A stretch of 64,000 nt of DNA from Bradyrhizobium betae (GCF_008932115.1 NZ_CP044543.1:310001-374000), one strand, 5' to 3'. Shown: positions 43,564 through 51,454, counted from the first letter of the stretch. Notes: a model not told the origin generated them from the sequence alone. Numbers and translations are program-made.

Positions 43564-45150
43564 TCACAGTGTTGCAGTGTCTTCCGAGTAGCGCTCGTCG
43601 CGGTTCTCGCTGTAGGCATCGCGTGCTTCCTTGGCGGCGGGCGTCAGCGACTTGACCCAAGGGCGCGAGGTCGAGGCGTACCGGCCATCGTCGGCAGCGT
43701 GATCCTCGCCCGTGGTATCGAGATCCTCAGGCCGCGCCTGATCGTGCTGCAGCACGGGGACCGTGCGGATGAAATCCGTACACGTCGCGAACACGTACAT
43801 CATCGGCCGGCCCGTCGACCAATCGACCGAACCGTCCTCGCTGCGCTTGGCCGTACCGATCAGGCGCGCGCGGAACAGATCCCAGCCCGACATCGGGCCG
43901 CCGCGATCCCGGCTCTCCGAGCGAGACACGCGCGTGTTGTCGGCTTCGCGGAACGGGACCAGCTTCTCCTTGATCAGGACCTGGTTGATGCGCTCTGCGA
44001 TCGACGGGCCGCCATCTTCCTTGAAGGTCGAAGGATCGAGCACGCCGTAGGAGAGTTTCGGATCGTCCTTTTCGAGCCGGGCGATGCGAGCGCCGACCTG
44101 TTCGGCCGTCAGCTTGCCGCCTTTTGCACCATAGTCCTCGCGGTAGCGGATGATGGCGCCGCGAGGCAGCAGCGTTGACCGGTATTGCGAGCCGTCATAA
44201 GCGTCAGGCTTTAAGCCGTCGAGCCCGCGGGCTTCGCGCCCGCCTATCCTGTGGTCGTCGCCGACGACAGCCCACCAGCCGATGCTGAACGGGCTGTAAG
44301 AGCCCCAGTCACCAGAGCGAAACCGCAGCCAATGCCGCGGAAGAGTGAACGGCGCGAGAACATGCTGCGGATTGCTCCACTCGTCGAAGAAGGCGCCTTC
44401 CACCACATCCCAGTCGCCATCGCGCATCGCCTTGACGAGCGAGGCCGAACCGAGGCCGTAAAGCTTGGCCTCGTAGTCCGGGTCATCCTTCATCATCGAA
44501 GGATTGTCTTCGAGCCGCGCCGGGATGAACTGGCGCAGCATGCCGCCTTCAGCCTTCGGCATCCGGCGGACGGCGAGCGGCATCGTGCCGGTGATGAAGG
44601 TGGTCTTGACCCACAGATGCCCGGTATTGCCGGGGTTGGAGCCGCACAGGATCCGCGGAAACTTGCCGACATACTCCGGCGGAAGCGTGATGCCGACCAT
44701 GCGCACGCGCCCCCGCAGGAAGCGGTACATGAATTCGGAGAAGTGCGTCAGCTCATCGATCAGTAGGACGTGGATTTCCGCGCCCTGGTACTTGTAGACG
44801 TCGCTCTCGGCCTTGCAGTGGCAGAGATAGATGCGGCTGCCGTTCCAGAAGCGGACTTCATCGCCGATGATGCGGCACCAGCCACCCAACACCAGCGGCG
44901 CCAGCATCGCGCGGAAGCCCTTGGGGCCTTCCAGATGGTTCTTGTAGAGATCCTCGCGGACGCGGCGGAACAGATAGACCTGAAGGCCCGCGATCGAGCA
45001 GCACCACACGATCGCGGCGACCCGCATCAGATGAGACTTGCCCGGACCGGCCGCGCCGCCGAACAGAACCTCCGTCGCCTCGGTTAGGAACGCGACCCAC
45101 TGCTTGGGCCAGAGGTGAACGCGGAGCGCGTCGGGCCGCTCGTCATGCAC
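43564..45150 (-). CDS. Terminase large subunit
   Basis: A 528-residue packaging motor. Walker A is LFGGAAGPGKSHLM, Walker B LLIDELTHF, and the coupling motif CGSNPGNTGHLWVK. The nuclease half starts near WGSYSPFSIGWWAVVGDD and includes GVLDPSTFKED and later YVFATCTDFIRTVP. I start with the GTG at 45150, which overlaps the upstream small gene by 8 bp; the longer frame has no family sequence. Its position before portal is standard. Confidence 0.9.
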   Translation of the reverse strand: MHDERPDALRVHLWPKQWVAFLTEATEVLFGGAAGPGKSHLMRVAAIVWCCSIAGLQVYLFRRVREDLYKNHLEGPKGFRAMLAPLVLGGWCRIIGDEVRFWNGSRIYLCHCKAESDVYKYQGAEIHVLLIDELTHFSEFMYRFLRGRVRMVGITLPPEYVGKFPRILCGSNPGNTGHLWVKTTFITGTMPLAVRRMPKAEGGMLRQFIPARLEDNPSMMKDDPDYEAKLYGLGSASLVKAMRDGDWDVVEGAFFDEWSNPQHVLAPFTLPRHWLRFRSGDWGSYSPFSIGWWAVVGDDHRIGGREARGLDGLKPDAYDGSQYRSTLLPRGAIIRYREDYGAKGGKLTAEQVGARIARLEKDDPKLSYGVLDPSTFKEDGGPSIAERINQVLIKEKLVPFREADNTRVSRSESRDRGGPMSGWDLFRARLIGTAKRSEDGSVDWSTGRPMMYVFATCTDFIRTVPVLQHDQARPEDLDTTGEDHAADDGRYASTSRPWVKSLTPAAKEARDAYSENRDERYSEDTATL

Positions 45151-45322
45151 AGAGGTACCGCAGGAGTACGCTCGATTGCCGATACGCCTCGATCGCCTGC
45201 TCAGTGAGCGACGTACTGTTCTGCTTGGTGAAATCAAACCACATCGCGTCCCACTGCTCTTTCGTGGGGTTGCGATGCGCGATCAGCTCGCCAGCCTCAT
45301 TGCGGTAGCAGATGATGCTCAT
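45143..45322 (-). CDS. Small protein between terminase subunits
   Basis: A 59-residue protein: SIICYRNEAGELIAHRNPTK, then QWDAMWFDFTKQNSTSLTEQ and AIEAYRQSSVLLRYLCA. It overlaps the small-terminase stop (ATGA) and the large-terminase start by 8 bp, so it is in a coupled chain. I recognise no family; one antiparallel sheet plus helix seems likely. Confidence 0.55.
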   Translation of the reverse strand: MSIICYRNEAGELIAHRNPTKEQWDAMWFDFTKQNSTSLTEQAIEAYRQSSVLLRYLCA

Positions 45323-45801
45323 GCACCCGGATTTCCCGTCATGATGATCGTCGGCCCGGCGACGCTGACTGCCGCGCCCGCCAGCGGCACGCCGTCCTTG
45401 CCGGTCGCCTCGACCTTGTCGCGCCAGACGCCGGCAAGCTTCGCCTTGGTCTGGATGCACTGATTGGCCGCGCTCGGCTCTTTCAGCTTCATGGCCAGAT
45501 CGCGTGCCTCTTCCGCCTCGACCAGCAGCGAGGCAACCGACGTCGAGGCCAGCATCGCGCCCTGGTACTGGATGCCGGCGACGCGCTCGCGGATCACCTT
45601 GCGCTGGCAGAACTTTCGCGCGTTCGCGCGGAACGACGAGGCGCCGGTATCTAAACCGCCAAGCGAGGCCGCCTCCTCCTGCAGGCTCGCCGTCATCGGC
45701 AGGCCGCGCTTGGCGCGCTCCTCAGGTGTCAGCGCAAAGCCCGCAGCCAAATGCTGCGCGGCGCGCTCTTCCTGGGGGTTACGCAAGGCCACGGAGTGCA
45801 T
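45319..45801 (-). CDS. Terminase small subunit-like protein
   Basis: A 160-residue protein directly before the large subunit. It has a helix-rich core (EERAAQHLAAGFALTPEERA, ARKFCQRKVIRERVAGIQYQ) and a long helix VASLLVEAEEARDLAMKLKE followed by AANQCIQTKAKLAGVWRDKV, as in terminase_2-type small subunits. These bind the packaging start site and feed DNA to the motor. The N-terminal helix-turn-helix is less clear. ATG is at 45801, with CAGGTGG eleven bases upstream. Confidence 0.65.
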   Translation of the reverse strand: MHSVALRNPQEERAAQHLAAGFALTPEERAKRGLPMTASLQEEAASLGGLDTGASSFRANARKFCQRKVIRERVAGIQYQGAMLASTSVASLLVEAEEARDLAMKLKEPSAANQCIQTKAKLAGVWRDKVEATGKDGVPLAGAAVSVAGPTIIMTGNPGA

Positions 45802-45850
45802 CGATCTGATTCCACCTGAGTCCGTCCTGACTCATTCCCGCCGCAAAGAG

Positions 45851-45892
45851 AAAAAGCCGCCCGCGACAGGGGCGAACCTTTCGCGAGCGGCT
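45851..45892 (-). terminator. Terminator T1 before the late operon
   Basis: On the minus strand AGCCGCTCGCGA (45892-45881) pairs with TCGCGGGCGGCT (45866-45855) with one mismatch, followed by TTTTT (45855-45851). It lies only 50 bp before the small-terminase start on the same strand. The 348-bp gap 45802-46149 has no gene; it holds T1 to T3, another hairpin and four direct repeats. Confidence 0.8.
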
Positions 45893-45960
45893 AAGTCTAG
45901 GGAGGAAACGCCCAAGGAGGGCAGCGGCAACGATCCGCGCTACCGCACAACCTATGTCTA

Positions 45961-46000
45961 AAAACAAAAACGCCGCCCGTGTTTCATGCACGGACGGCGT
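45961..46000 (-). terminator. Terminator T2 before the late operon
   Basis: Minus-strand ACGCCGTCCGTG (46000-45989) pairs with CACGGGCGGCGT (45981-45970), then TTTTTGTTTT. The one imperfect pair is a U-G wobble in minus-strand RNA but a C-A mismatch in plus-strand RNA, so it is built for the minus direction. Confidence 0.85.
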
Positions 46001-46029
46001 TCGCCGGGTCTTCCCACTTCCCACAGAGG

Positions 46030-46047
46030 AGGAGGTTTTGGCCTCCT
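46030..46047. other. Small hairpin AGGAGG-N6-CCTCCT
   Basis: A perfect 6-bp stem between T2 and T3. Each arm can act as, or hide, a Shine-Dalgarno sequence, but no start codon follows at a suitable distance. Confidence 0.4.
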
Positions 46048-46054
46048 ATAAACG

Positions 46055-46087
46055 ACAAAGCCCCGCACGATGGCGGGGCTTTGTTTT
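46055..46087. terminator. Terminator T3, bidirectional
   Basis: ACAAAGCCCCGC (46055-46066) and GCGGGGCTTTGT (46073-46084) form a perfect 12-bp stem with a 6-base loop. TTTT follows on the plus strand; on the minus strand the end is CTTTGTCGTTT. It is the first terminator met after the NusG-like gene. Confidence 0.85.
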
Positions 46088-46106
46088 ATCGCAGGCTCCG
46101 CACAAC

Positions 46107-46146
46107 GCGTGACTTGCGCGTGACGTTGCCGTGATTTGTGCGTGAC
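46107..46146. repeat. Four 11-bp direct repeats (GCGTGAC + 4)
   Basis: GCGTGAC occurs at 46107, 46118 and 46140, and as CCGTGAT at 46129, with exactly 11-bp spacing. On the minus strand the unit is GTCACGC plus four bases. The array starts right after the stop codon of the NusG-like gene and ends 20 bp before T3. It may be an antitermination recognition site, an iteron set for replication, or an operator. Confidence 0.7.
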
Positions 46147-46149
46147 GCT

Positions 46150-46857
46150 CTACTTCAGGCTTTCGAGGGAGGAGAGCGGAGCCTTTGCCAGCGTCACCCT
46201 TCCGAATATTTCAATAGCTATGGTCGCGCACATTGATTCGTCAAGTTCCTCAAGCTTCCCGTCCCTGAGTTGCTGCTGCAGTTTGTGTGGCAGCTGCTCG
46301 ATGACAGCTGTGAACCCACGGAGCGGCCCGAAGTCTTGAATTCGAACGTGATCTCCAACAGCAAAGAGATCGGCTAGCGCCGTCGATCCGGGGATCATGC
46401 CGGTATCGCTGTCTTCAAAACTTTTGAGGTGGTTGACATAGACGTCGTCGACGATGACCGGCCGGTCTCCAGCGCAGTGCAGACCGTACACACCCGCAAA
46501 GCTAAACAACTGATGGCAGCGCTCATCGGTGAGATCGAATTGGATGTAGGGATAACCCGGAAAGACCGGGATGATGTGTGGTCGACTGACGGCAGCACCC
46601 GCCTTGCGCTGCGACGGCGTCATCTGACGCAGCGGCACGCGCTTCAGGATCATGGTCTTAGGGTAATAGACCTCGTAGCCGAACGGCTTGAGGAACTCGG
46701 CGATCTTCACCTCCGCGCCGCTCTTGACCTGCAACAGATACCAACCCTTCCCGTCGCGCTTACCGATGCGCGGGCCGCGCGGCCACGGACATGCCGCACC
46801 CTCGATGCCGGTCGTGCCATCCGCGTTCTGGAACCCCATCTTGTTCACTGCCAACAT
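46150..46857 (-). CDS. NusG/RfaH-like transcription antiterminator
   Basis: A 235-residue NusG paralog. NGN domain at about residues 38-140: GWYLLQVKSGAEVKIAEFLK, then FGYEVYYPKTMILKRVP and IPVFPGYPYIQFDLTD. KOW domain at about 163-192: FAVGDHVRIQDFGPLRGFTA. NGN binds the RNA polymerase clamp and blocks pausing or termination; specialised paralogs such as RfaH act only on marked operons. I start at MLAVNKMGF (46857), with GAGGGCAGG upstream. It is the last early gene and is followed by repeats and stacked terminators, then the late operon. Confidence 0.85.
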   Translation of the reverse strand: MLAVNKMGFQNADGTTGIEGAACPWPRGPRIGKRDGKGWYLLQVKSGAEVKIAEFLKPFGYEVYYPKTMILKRVPLRQMTPSQRKAGAAVSRPHIIPVFPGYPYIQFDLTDERCHQLFSFAGVYGLHCAGDRPVIVDDVYVNHLKSFEDSDTGMIPGSTALADLFAVGDHVRIQDFGPLRGFTAVIEQLPHKLQQQLRDGKLEELDESMCATIAIEIFGRVTLAKAPLSSLESLK

Positions 46858-46877
46858 CCTGCCCTCACCTTGGTCGT

Positions 46878-48056
46878 TCACGATTTGAAGTCCTGGTAGT
46901 CTTGGTCGCTCATCAGTTGGTCTGGCGGCGATGCCGTCGAAAGCGAACCGTCCTTGCGCGGCGGCCACAGCCACGGCGCACTCGATCCTTCCTGCAAGCG
47001 AGGATGGTTGGCCGTGACGTGCTCCGAGACGAAACTTTCCCAAGCCGCTGCCTGCTGCCGGCCCAGTGTGACCCACTGATCGCGCGGCGGGATCGGCGCT
47101 CCGGGCGCGCCGGCAAGAGCCAGAAGCCGCGGCGTGATGGGCCGGTAGTAGTACAGCACCCCGCCCCGCAGCATGGTGAGGCGCGCATGATCGCGCACGC
47201 CAGCAATCTCATGGGCAGTCAAGACCGCGCGAGCCTCAGCGCTGTCGCGCGCATAGCCGGACGATGACGCCTTTGGTTGTTCCTCCAGCAAGGTCCACCG
47301 CTTCTGCTCCAGATAGGTGAAGCCTGCCGGCGGAAACTTGCGCCCGAGCTTCTTGCGATGCTCCAGAAACGGAGTGATCCCGGCAAGTGCGGCCTCGCCT
47401 TCGCCGGCGTCCATCGCAAACCAGGCACGATCGACGCGGGTCTGATCGTCATCGGCATTGGTCGGCCATCGTCGCTTGAACTCGGCCAGATTGAGGGCGT
47501 GCTTCTCACGCGTGCGCTCGCGCTCTCTCTCAAGTTTTTGGGTAGATTCCGTCCTTGGTAAATCATTGGTTTGTATATCTTTATAGGCCACCTGCGGGTC
47601 AGCCGGAGGTGGGTCAGCCAGCGACGGGTAACCCGTAGGTGGATGTTGGGGCGGAAGCTGCCCTTCCGGAGCGCCCTCGGACCGCAAAACATCCTCCGAT
47701 GCATCGGGCGCGGCTTCGCTGGACACCAGCGACAAAGCCCGCCTGACCTCTTCGTCAGACAGTTCCGGTCCGGGCTGATCCCGGATTTCATAAATGAAAA
47801 AGTAGGTGCCGTTGGGTAGGCGCGTCTTCTCCGGGCGGCACCACCCGAAGCGCACGAGATTTGTGATGACGCGCTTGATCGCATCGCGCCCCATGCTCCA
47901 ACGGCGCATCAGCGCGGGCCGGCGCACCTCCCAGTCGTGCGGGCGCGACAGCAGGTAGGCAAGAATGCCAACTTCATCGGCGGCGAGCCGTTCGTCTTCG
48001 AACAGCACATTACCGATCGTCGTGTAGTTGGCCGTGTGACGGCGCCGGATGATCAA
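46878..48056 (-). CDS. Replication-type protein with N-terminal winged helix
   Basis: A 392-residue protein. I start with TTG at 48056, with AGGAG nine bases upstream. Residues 1-85 form a winged-helix module: NYTTIGNVLFEDERLAADEV, then ALMRRWSMGRDAIKRVITNL, typical of phage replication (O-like, DnaD-like) proteins. A low-complexity Pro-rich segment follows, then FKRRWPTNADDDQTRVDRAW and an AWxxF-type C-terminal domain. It should bind the phage origin and load helicase. The next gene downstream is the NusG-like gene, 20 bp away. Confidence 0.65.
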   Translation of the reverse strand: MIIRRRHTANYTTIGNVLFEDERLAADEVGILAYLLSRPHDWEVRRPALMRRWSMGRDAIKRVITNLVRFGWCRPEKTRLPNGTYFFIYEIRDQPGPELSDEEVRRALSLVSSEAAPDASEDVLRSEGAPEGQLPPQHPPTGYPSLADPPPADPQVAYKDIQTNDLPRTESTQKLERERERTREKHALNLAEFKRRWPTNADDDQTRVDRAWFAMDAGEGEAALAGITPFLEHRKKLGRKFPPAGFTYLEQKRWTLLEEQPKASSSGYARDSAEARAVLTAHEIAGVRDHARLTMLRGGVLYYYRPITPRLLALAGAPGAPIPPRDQWVTLGRQQAAAWESFVSEHVTANHPRLQEGSSAPWLWPPRKDGSLSTASPPDQLMSDQDYQDFKS

Positions 48057-48091
48057 GAAATCTGCTCCTGTGGAAAAGTCGAACAGCGGGC

Positions 48092-48114
48092 ATGCCCGGG
48101 AATAACCCGGGCAT
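48092..48114. promoter_or_regulatory. Perfect 9-bp hairpin upstream of the replication gene
   Basis: ATGCCCGGG-AATAA-CCCGGGCAT lies in the 115-bp space between the Cys-motif gene and the TTG start of the replication-type gene. It has no U-tract, so it is more likely an RNA processing, attenuation or protein-binding site than a terminator. Confidence 0.4.
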
Positions 48115-48171
48115 AAGCGCGCGACGCCATCGGCCGCGCGTGAGACGATGCGATGGTGGAAGGACTGACGC

Positions 48172-48441
48172 TCACGGCTTGACCCCGATCTGAGGGACGC
48201 ACGCGAGGTCATCGCACGCGATCTGTGCGCTCGATGCCGACCGCCGCCACTCGCGCCAGGCGCGGCCGTCGGGCGCGTGCACGGTCACCTTGACGGTGCC
48301 GCAGACCGAACAGGTGCGCTCGGTCTGCTGGTGTCGTTCCAGCTCGAGCGAGGGCGGTACGCTGACCGGCGCGCCGAAGACGTGGTGCGGGCCCGGCTGG
48401 GGCGAGGCACCCGCAAAGTGCCCATCGACCACTTCGCTCAT
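48172..48441 (-). CDS. Small Cys-motif (zinc-knuckle-like) phage protein
   Basis: An 89-residue protein with TERTCSVCGTVKVTVHAPDG, RAWREWRR and a second cysteine pair in ACDDLACVPQ. Four Cys could hold one zinc. The motif closely matches TERQCERCGIVKVSRSEH in the gene at 50919-51131, so the two are paralogs. Its start overlaps the previous stop by 4 bp. Role unknown; nucleic-acid or protein binding is likely for such fingers. Confidence 0.6.
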   Translation of the reverse strand: MSEVVDGHFAGASPQPGPHHVFGAPVSVPPSLELERHQQTERTCSVCGTVKVTVHAPDGRAWREWRRSASSAQIACDDLACVPQIGVKP

Positions 48442-48806
48442 GGCCGCACTCCCGCGCGGCGCTTGTCGAGCGCGGAGTAGCCCGGCGGAGGATCGCCGAA
48501 CACGCGTGCAGTCAGGTCCTGCCGGTCACGGGCGGCGCTGCGCCGTTCGAAATCGGCTTGGGCCTGCTCGGTTGGCCCGCCGCCACGCGGGCCCGCGGAA
48601 AACGATGCGCCGAACCGCAGAAAGCGCGCGGCGACGCCGTCAACGGTTTTACCGATCGCATGCGCGATCGTGGCGAATACCTCGCCCTGCGCACCCCAGG
48701 GCCCGTCGCTCTCGCCATGATGATCGGCGAAGTCGCGCTGCCAGATCATGGCGGCGCGGCGGATGTCGATCGGCGTCCAGGGATGAAATCTCGATTGTTC
48801 CGTCAT
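48438..48806 (-). CDS. Small SANT/HTH-like phage protein
   Basis: A 122-residue protein. The first 70 residues read FHPWTPIDIRRAAMIWQRDF, then GEVFATIAHAIGKTVDGVAA, RFLRFGASF. The Trp spacing and the repeated helix pattern with VAARF look like a Myb/SANT-like DNA-binding unit such as in GcrA-type or transposon-derived regulators. The rest is Gly/Arg-rich. It overlaps both neighbours by 4 bp. The role as regulator is inferred. Confidence 0.55.
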   Translation of the reverse strand: MTEQSRFHPWTPIDIRRAAMIWQRDFADHHGESDGPWGAQGEVFATIAHAIGKTVDGVAARFLRFGASFSAGPRGGGPTEQAQADFERRSAARDRQDLTARVFGDPPPGYSALDKRRAGVRP

Positions 48807-50530
48807 TTCCCCTTCTCCAGGTACATTTTGGCGAGCGCCTTGATGCGGGATTCATCGGTGTGAACCTGCTCAAGGCCTGCCGCCTTCGGATCGATGATGC
48901 CGCGCGCTTGGCTCGCCTTCAGGCCCTGCACAGAGGCGATGACAGGGTCGGACCCGCCGTCGGCGACGATGAAGATTTCCGTGATCGGGTCGGTCCGCGC
49001 GTGCGGGCGCAGGCGGCCGGCGAGTTGCTTGTGGACCTCGCGCGACCAGTCGAGCTCGCCATGCACCACGGTCGCGCAGCGATGCTGCAGCCCGTCGAGG
49101 CCGGCGCCCGATCGCAACGACATGATGATGCAGTCGGTCTCGCCTTGCATGAAGGCGCGCTTGGCGGCCGACTTCTGAAGCGCTGTCTCCGAGCCCGTGT
49201 AGAGCATCGGGTTGTAGTCCGCGAGTTCCTTCAGCCAGATGTCGTAGACGTCGCGGTGCCAGCCGCCCAGGATGATCGGCGTCTTGGCATCGAGCAGGAT
49301 CTTGACATAGGCCGCGACGTGGCGGGCCTTGGCAACGCCGGTCGTATGGCGCGCCATCATGTCGAGCTCGCGTGCCGCCTGTCCGCGCTCGGTGAAGCTG
49401 CCCGACATCACCTTCAACGCCAGCGTGCGGGCGAGTTGCTCGTCGGCCGCCGCGGCCTCGTCGTCATAGGGCACGTCGACCACGATGCGGTTGGGCGGCG
49501 GACCGCCTCCGACCTCGCGGACCATGATGTTGAGGTCGCGAAGATGCGCGCCCAGGGCTTGCGGATTTTCGATGATCAGCTTCTTGTCGTCGGCATATTT
49601 GCACCATTCGCGGATAAACTCGTCGCGGGCGCCCAAAATGCCGGGATCGATGATGTCGAGGATGTTGAAGATCTCGCCGCCATAGCCATAGACCGGCGTC
49701 GCCGACAGGCCGATGCGCATGGCCGCATGATTGGCGAAGACGGAGGCGGCTTCGCCCTTCTGGGTGCCGCGGCCGTGACGCAAATTCTGCACCTCGTCGA
49801 AAATCGCAGTCTTGAACATGCCGGTTGCGGCGATGTCGACCCAGCCCCACTGATTGGAGTAGCGGAAGACGTAACAGTCGACGCTCGGCAGCGGATACGG
49901 CTTGGTCGACTGGATCACGTGGCTCGATAGCGTCGTGAATTCGCCGATGAATTCCTTCTGCCACTGCTCGGCCACGTGCGCCTCGCAGCAGATCGCCATC
50001 GGCAGGAAGCGCTCGTCCATCGCAGCGGCAATTGCGGCGAGCGTCTTGCCCATGCCGACGTCGTCAGCGATCAGCAGCCGTCCCGTGCGGCGGGCGACCT
50101 CGACGGCGCGCGCCTGGTTCGGCCGCAGGGCCTTGTTAGGCCGCAGCATCGCCGGCCGGCCAGAGGGCTGCCAGCCGGTCGTCAGCACGCGGTCGATCTC
50201 GGACCTGATCTGCTCGAAGCGGATGCGCCCTTCGGCGAGCAGGGCGCGATCGGCGGGCGTCACGACCAGCGGATAGCGCTCGATGAACCATTCGAGCTCG
50301 GAGCGCGTTTCGTCGCCGTCGACGAAGGTGTAGGAGCCGACCTGCGTTGCCGAAATGCGCGGGAAGATGCGCTTGGCCCGGATCGCGACCTGCGGCTCCA
50401 GATCCGTGATCACCCAGCGGCAAGCCTCCGCCACGTGCGCAAGCTTGCCGTAGGTGCGCAGGCCTGCGGCCTCATCGCGCCAGGCGAGCGCTGCGGCAGC
50501 TGCCAGAAGATCATCGGCGGCGTGGTGCAT
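48803..50530 (-). CDS. SNF2/DEAD-type helicase
   Basis: A 575-residue superfamily 2 ATPase. I start at MHHAADDLLAAAAALAW (50530), coupled to the upstream stop. Motifs: Q/I region LRPNQARAVEVARRTGRLLI, Walker A ADDVGMGKTLAA (about residue 155), Walker B FDEVQNLRHGRG (245), motif III IGLSATPVYGYG (278) and motif VI QLAGRLRPHART near 525. Before the ATPase lies a 130-residue N-terminal region. It follows a PD-(D/E)XK nuclease gene, a common phage pair for recombination or replication-fork work. Confidence 0.85.
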   Translation of the reverse strand: MHHAADDLLAAAAALAWRDEAAGLRTYGKLAHVAEACRWVITDLEPQVAIRAKRIFPRISATQVGSYTFVDGDETRSELEWFIERYPLVVTPADRALLAEGRIRFEQIRSEIDRVLTTGWQPSGRPAMLRPNKALRPNQARAVEVARRTGRLLIADDVGMGKTLAAIAAAMDERFLPMAICCEAHVAEQWQKEFIGEFTTLSSHVIQSTKPYPLPSVDCYVFRYSNQWGWVDIAATGMFKTAIFDEVQNLRHGRGTQKGEAASVFANHAAMRIGLSATPVYGYGGEIFNILDIIDPGILGARDEFIREWCKYADDKKLIIENPQALGAHLRDLNIMVREVGGGPPPNRIVVDVPYDDEAAAADEQLARTLALKVMSGSFTERGQAARELDMMARHTTGVAKARHVAAYVKILLDAKTPIILGGWHRDVYDIWLKELADYNPMLYTGSETALQKSAAKRAFMQGETDCIIMSLRSGAGLDGLQHRCATVVHGELDWSREVHKQLAGRLRPHARTDPITEIFIVADGGSDPVIASVQGLKASQARGIIDPKAAGLEQVHTDESRIKALAKMYLEKGK

Positions 50531-50532
50531 GG

Positions 50533-50922
50533 TCACAGCCAGCTCCGGCCCAGATGCGCGATTGCCGTCGGCGTGCCCTTGACTTCGAAGGGCAGGTTCA
50601 TCGGCACGTTGGTGGCGAGCACGATCTCGGCCACCTGCGGATGTTCGCAGTAGCGCTCGATCTGGCGGAAAATCGCCCGGCGCGAGCCGCCGATCTTGAC
50701 CTCGATGGCGCATGCGGCCTCTAGCGGCTGCAGCAGCGCACCTTCCCCGACCATGAAGTCGACGATGTCCTTTCCCTCCCCGTCGAGGCGGACCTCGCGA
50801 ACGAACGGGACCTTCTCCAGCGCCAGCATTTCGGCGATCTTGGCTTGCAGGTCTTTTTCGTCCGACAGCGGCAGGCGGTAGCGGCCGAAGATATCGACGA
50901 TCATTCCGCGGACGGAGGTCAT
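50533..50922 (-). CDS. PD-(D/E)XK nuclease-like protein
   Basis: A 129-residue protein. I start at MTSVRGMIVDIFGRYRL (50922), overlapping the upstream stop by 4 bp. The core is VREVRLDGEGKDIVDFMVGE, then CAIEVKIGGSRRAIFRQIER: Asp in DIVDF, then E-V-K, the D...ExK metal site of the restriction-endonuclease fold. Phages use such nucleases with helicases in recombination. The next gene is the SNF2 helicase. The family level (VRR-NUC or other) is open. Confidence 0.65.
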   Translation of the reverse strand: MTSVRGMIVDIFGRYRLPLSDEKDLQAKIAEMLALEKVPFVREVRLDGEGKDIVDFMVGEGALLQPLEAACAIEVKIGGSRRAIFRQIERYCEHPQVAEIVLATNVPMNLPFEVKGTPTAIAHLGRSWL

Positions 50923-51131
50923 GCGGCGTGCGCCTCCACGGGCTCGCACGCGGGCGTCGCCTCGCCCTCGATCCGATCGAAACCGCCGGCGGCGTAGAAC
51001 TCCGTCCAGTAGCGATCGTGCCCGCCCTCATGCTCGGACCGCGACACCTTGACGATGCCGCAGCGCTCGCACTGGCGCTCGGTCTTGTGCTCGAAGACGG
51101 TCTTGGGACTCCAACGATGCCTTGGCATCAC
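50919..51131 (-). CDS. Small Cys-motif phage protein, paralog
   Basis: A 70-residue protein with TERQCERCGIVKVSRSEHEG and HDRYWTEFYAAGGFDRIEGE. It is a paralog of the 48172-48441 product (TERTCSVCGTVKV...WREW). It has two Cys and several His/Cys that may bind zinc. It overlaps both neighbours with ATGA. Its place beside the nuclease and GapR genes suggests a DNA-related role, not proved. Confidence 0.6.
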   Translation of the reverse strand: MMPRHRWSPKTVFEHKTERQCERCGIVKVSRSEHEGGHDRYWTEFYAAGGFDRIEGEATPACEPVEAHAA

Positions 51132-51397
51132 AGCATCCCCAGCGACTGCATATAGGTCTCCAGGATCGTCTCGACCTCGTCGTTGGCGGCCTTCTGCGAG
51201 GCATCCATCCGCCGCAGCCGAACCACGCGGCGCAGCGCCTTGACCTCGTAGCCGTTGCCCTTCGCCTCCGCGTAGACGTCGCGGATGTCGTCGGAGGTCG
51301 CCTTCTTCTCCCCCTCCAGCCGCTCGATCCGCTCGACGATCGCCTTCAGCTGTTCCTTGGCATTGTGGCCGGGTGAGTCCGACCGTTGCGCGTCCAT
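51128..51397 (-). CDS. gapR: GapR family DNA-binding protein (DUF2312)
   Basis: An 89-residue protein with EQLKAIVERIERLEGEKKAT, DDIRDVYAEAKGNGYEVKAL, RRVVRLRRMDAS and ETILETYMQSLGML, the full GapR pattern. In Caulobacter, GapR is a tetrameric clamp that binds overtwisted DNA ahead of polymerases and helps topoisomerases. The host surely has its own copy; this is a phage copy in the replication region. Length is full. The ATG lies after a gap of about 60 bp. Confidence 0.9.
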   Translation of the reverse strand: MDAQRSDSPGHNAKEQLKAIVERIERLEGEKKATSDDIRDVYAEAKGNGYEVKALRRVVRLRRMDASQKAANDEVETILETYMQSLGML

Positions 51398-51454
51398 GGC
51401 GCTTCTCCGGTTGTTACAATGTGAGGGGACGCAAACGACGCTACGAAACGAAAC

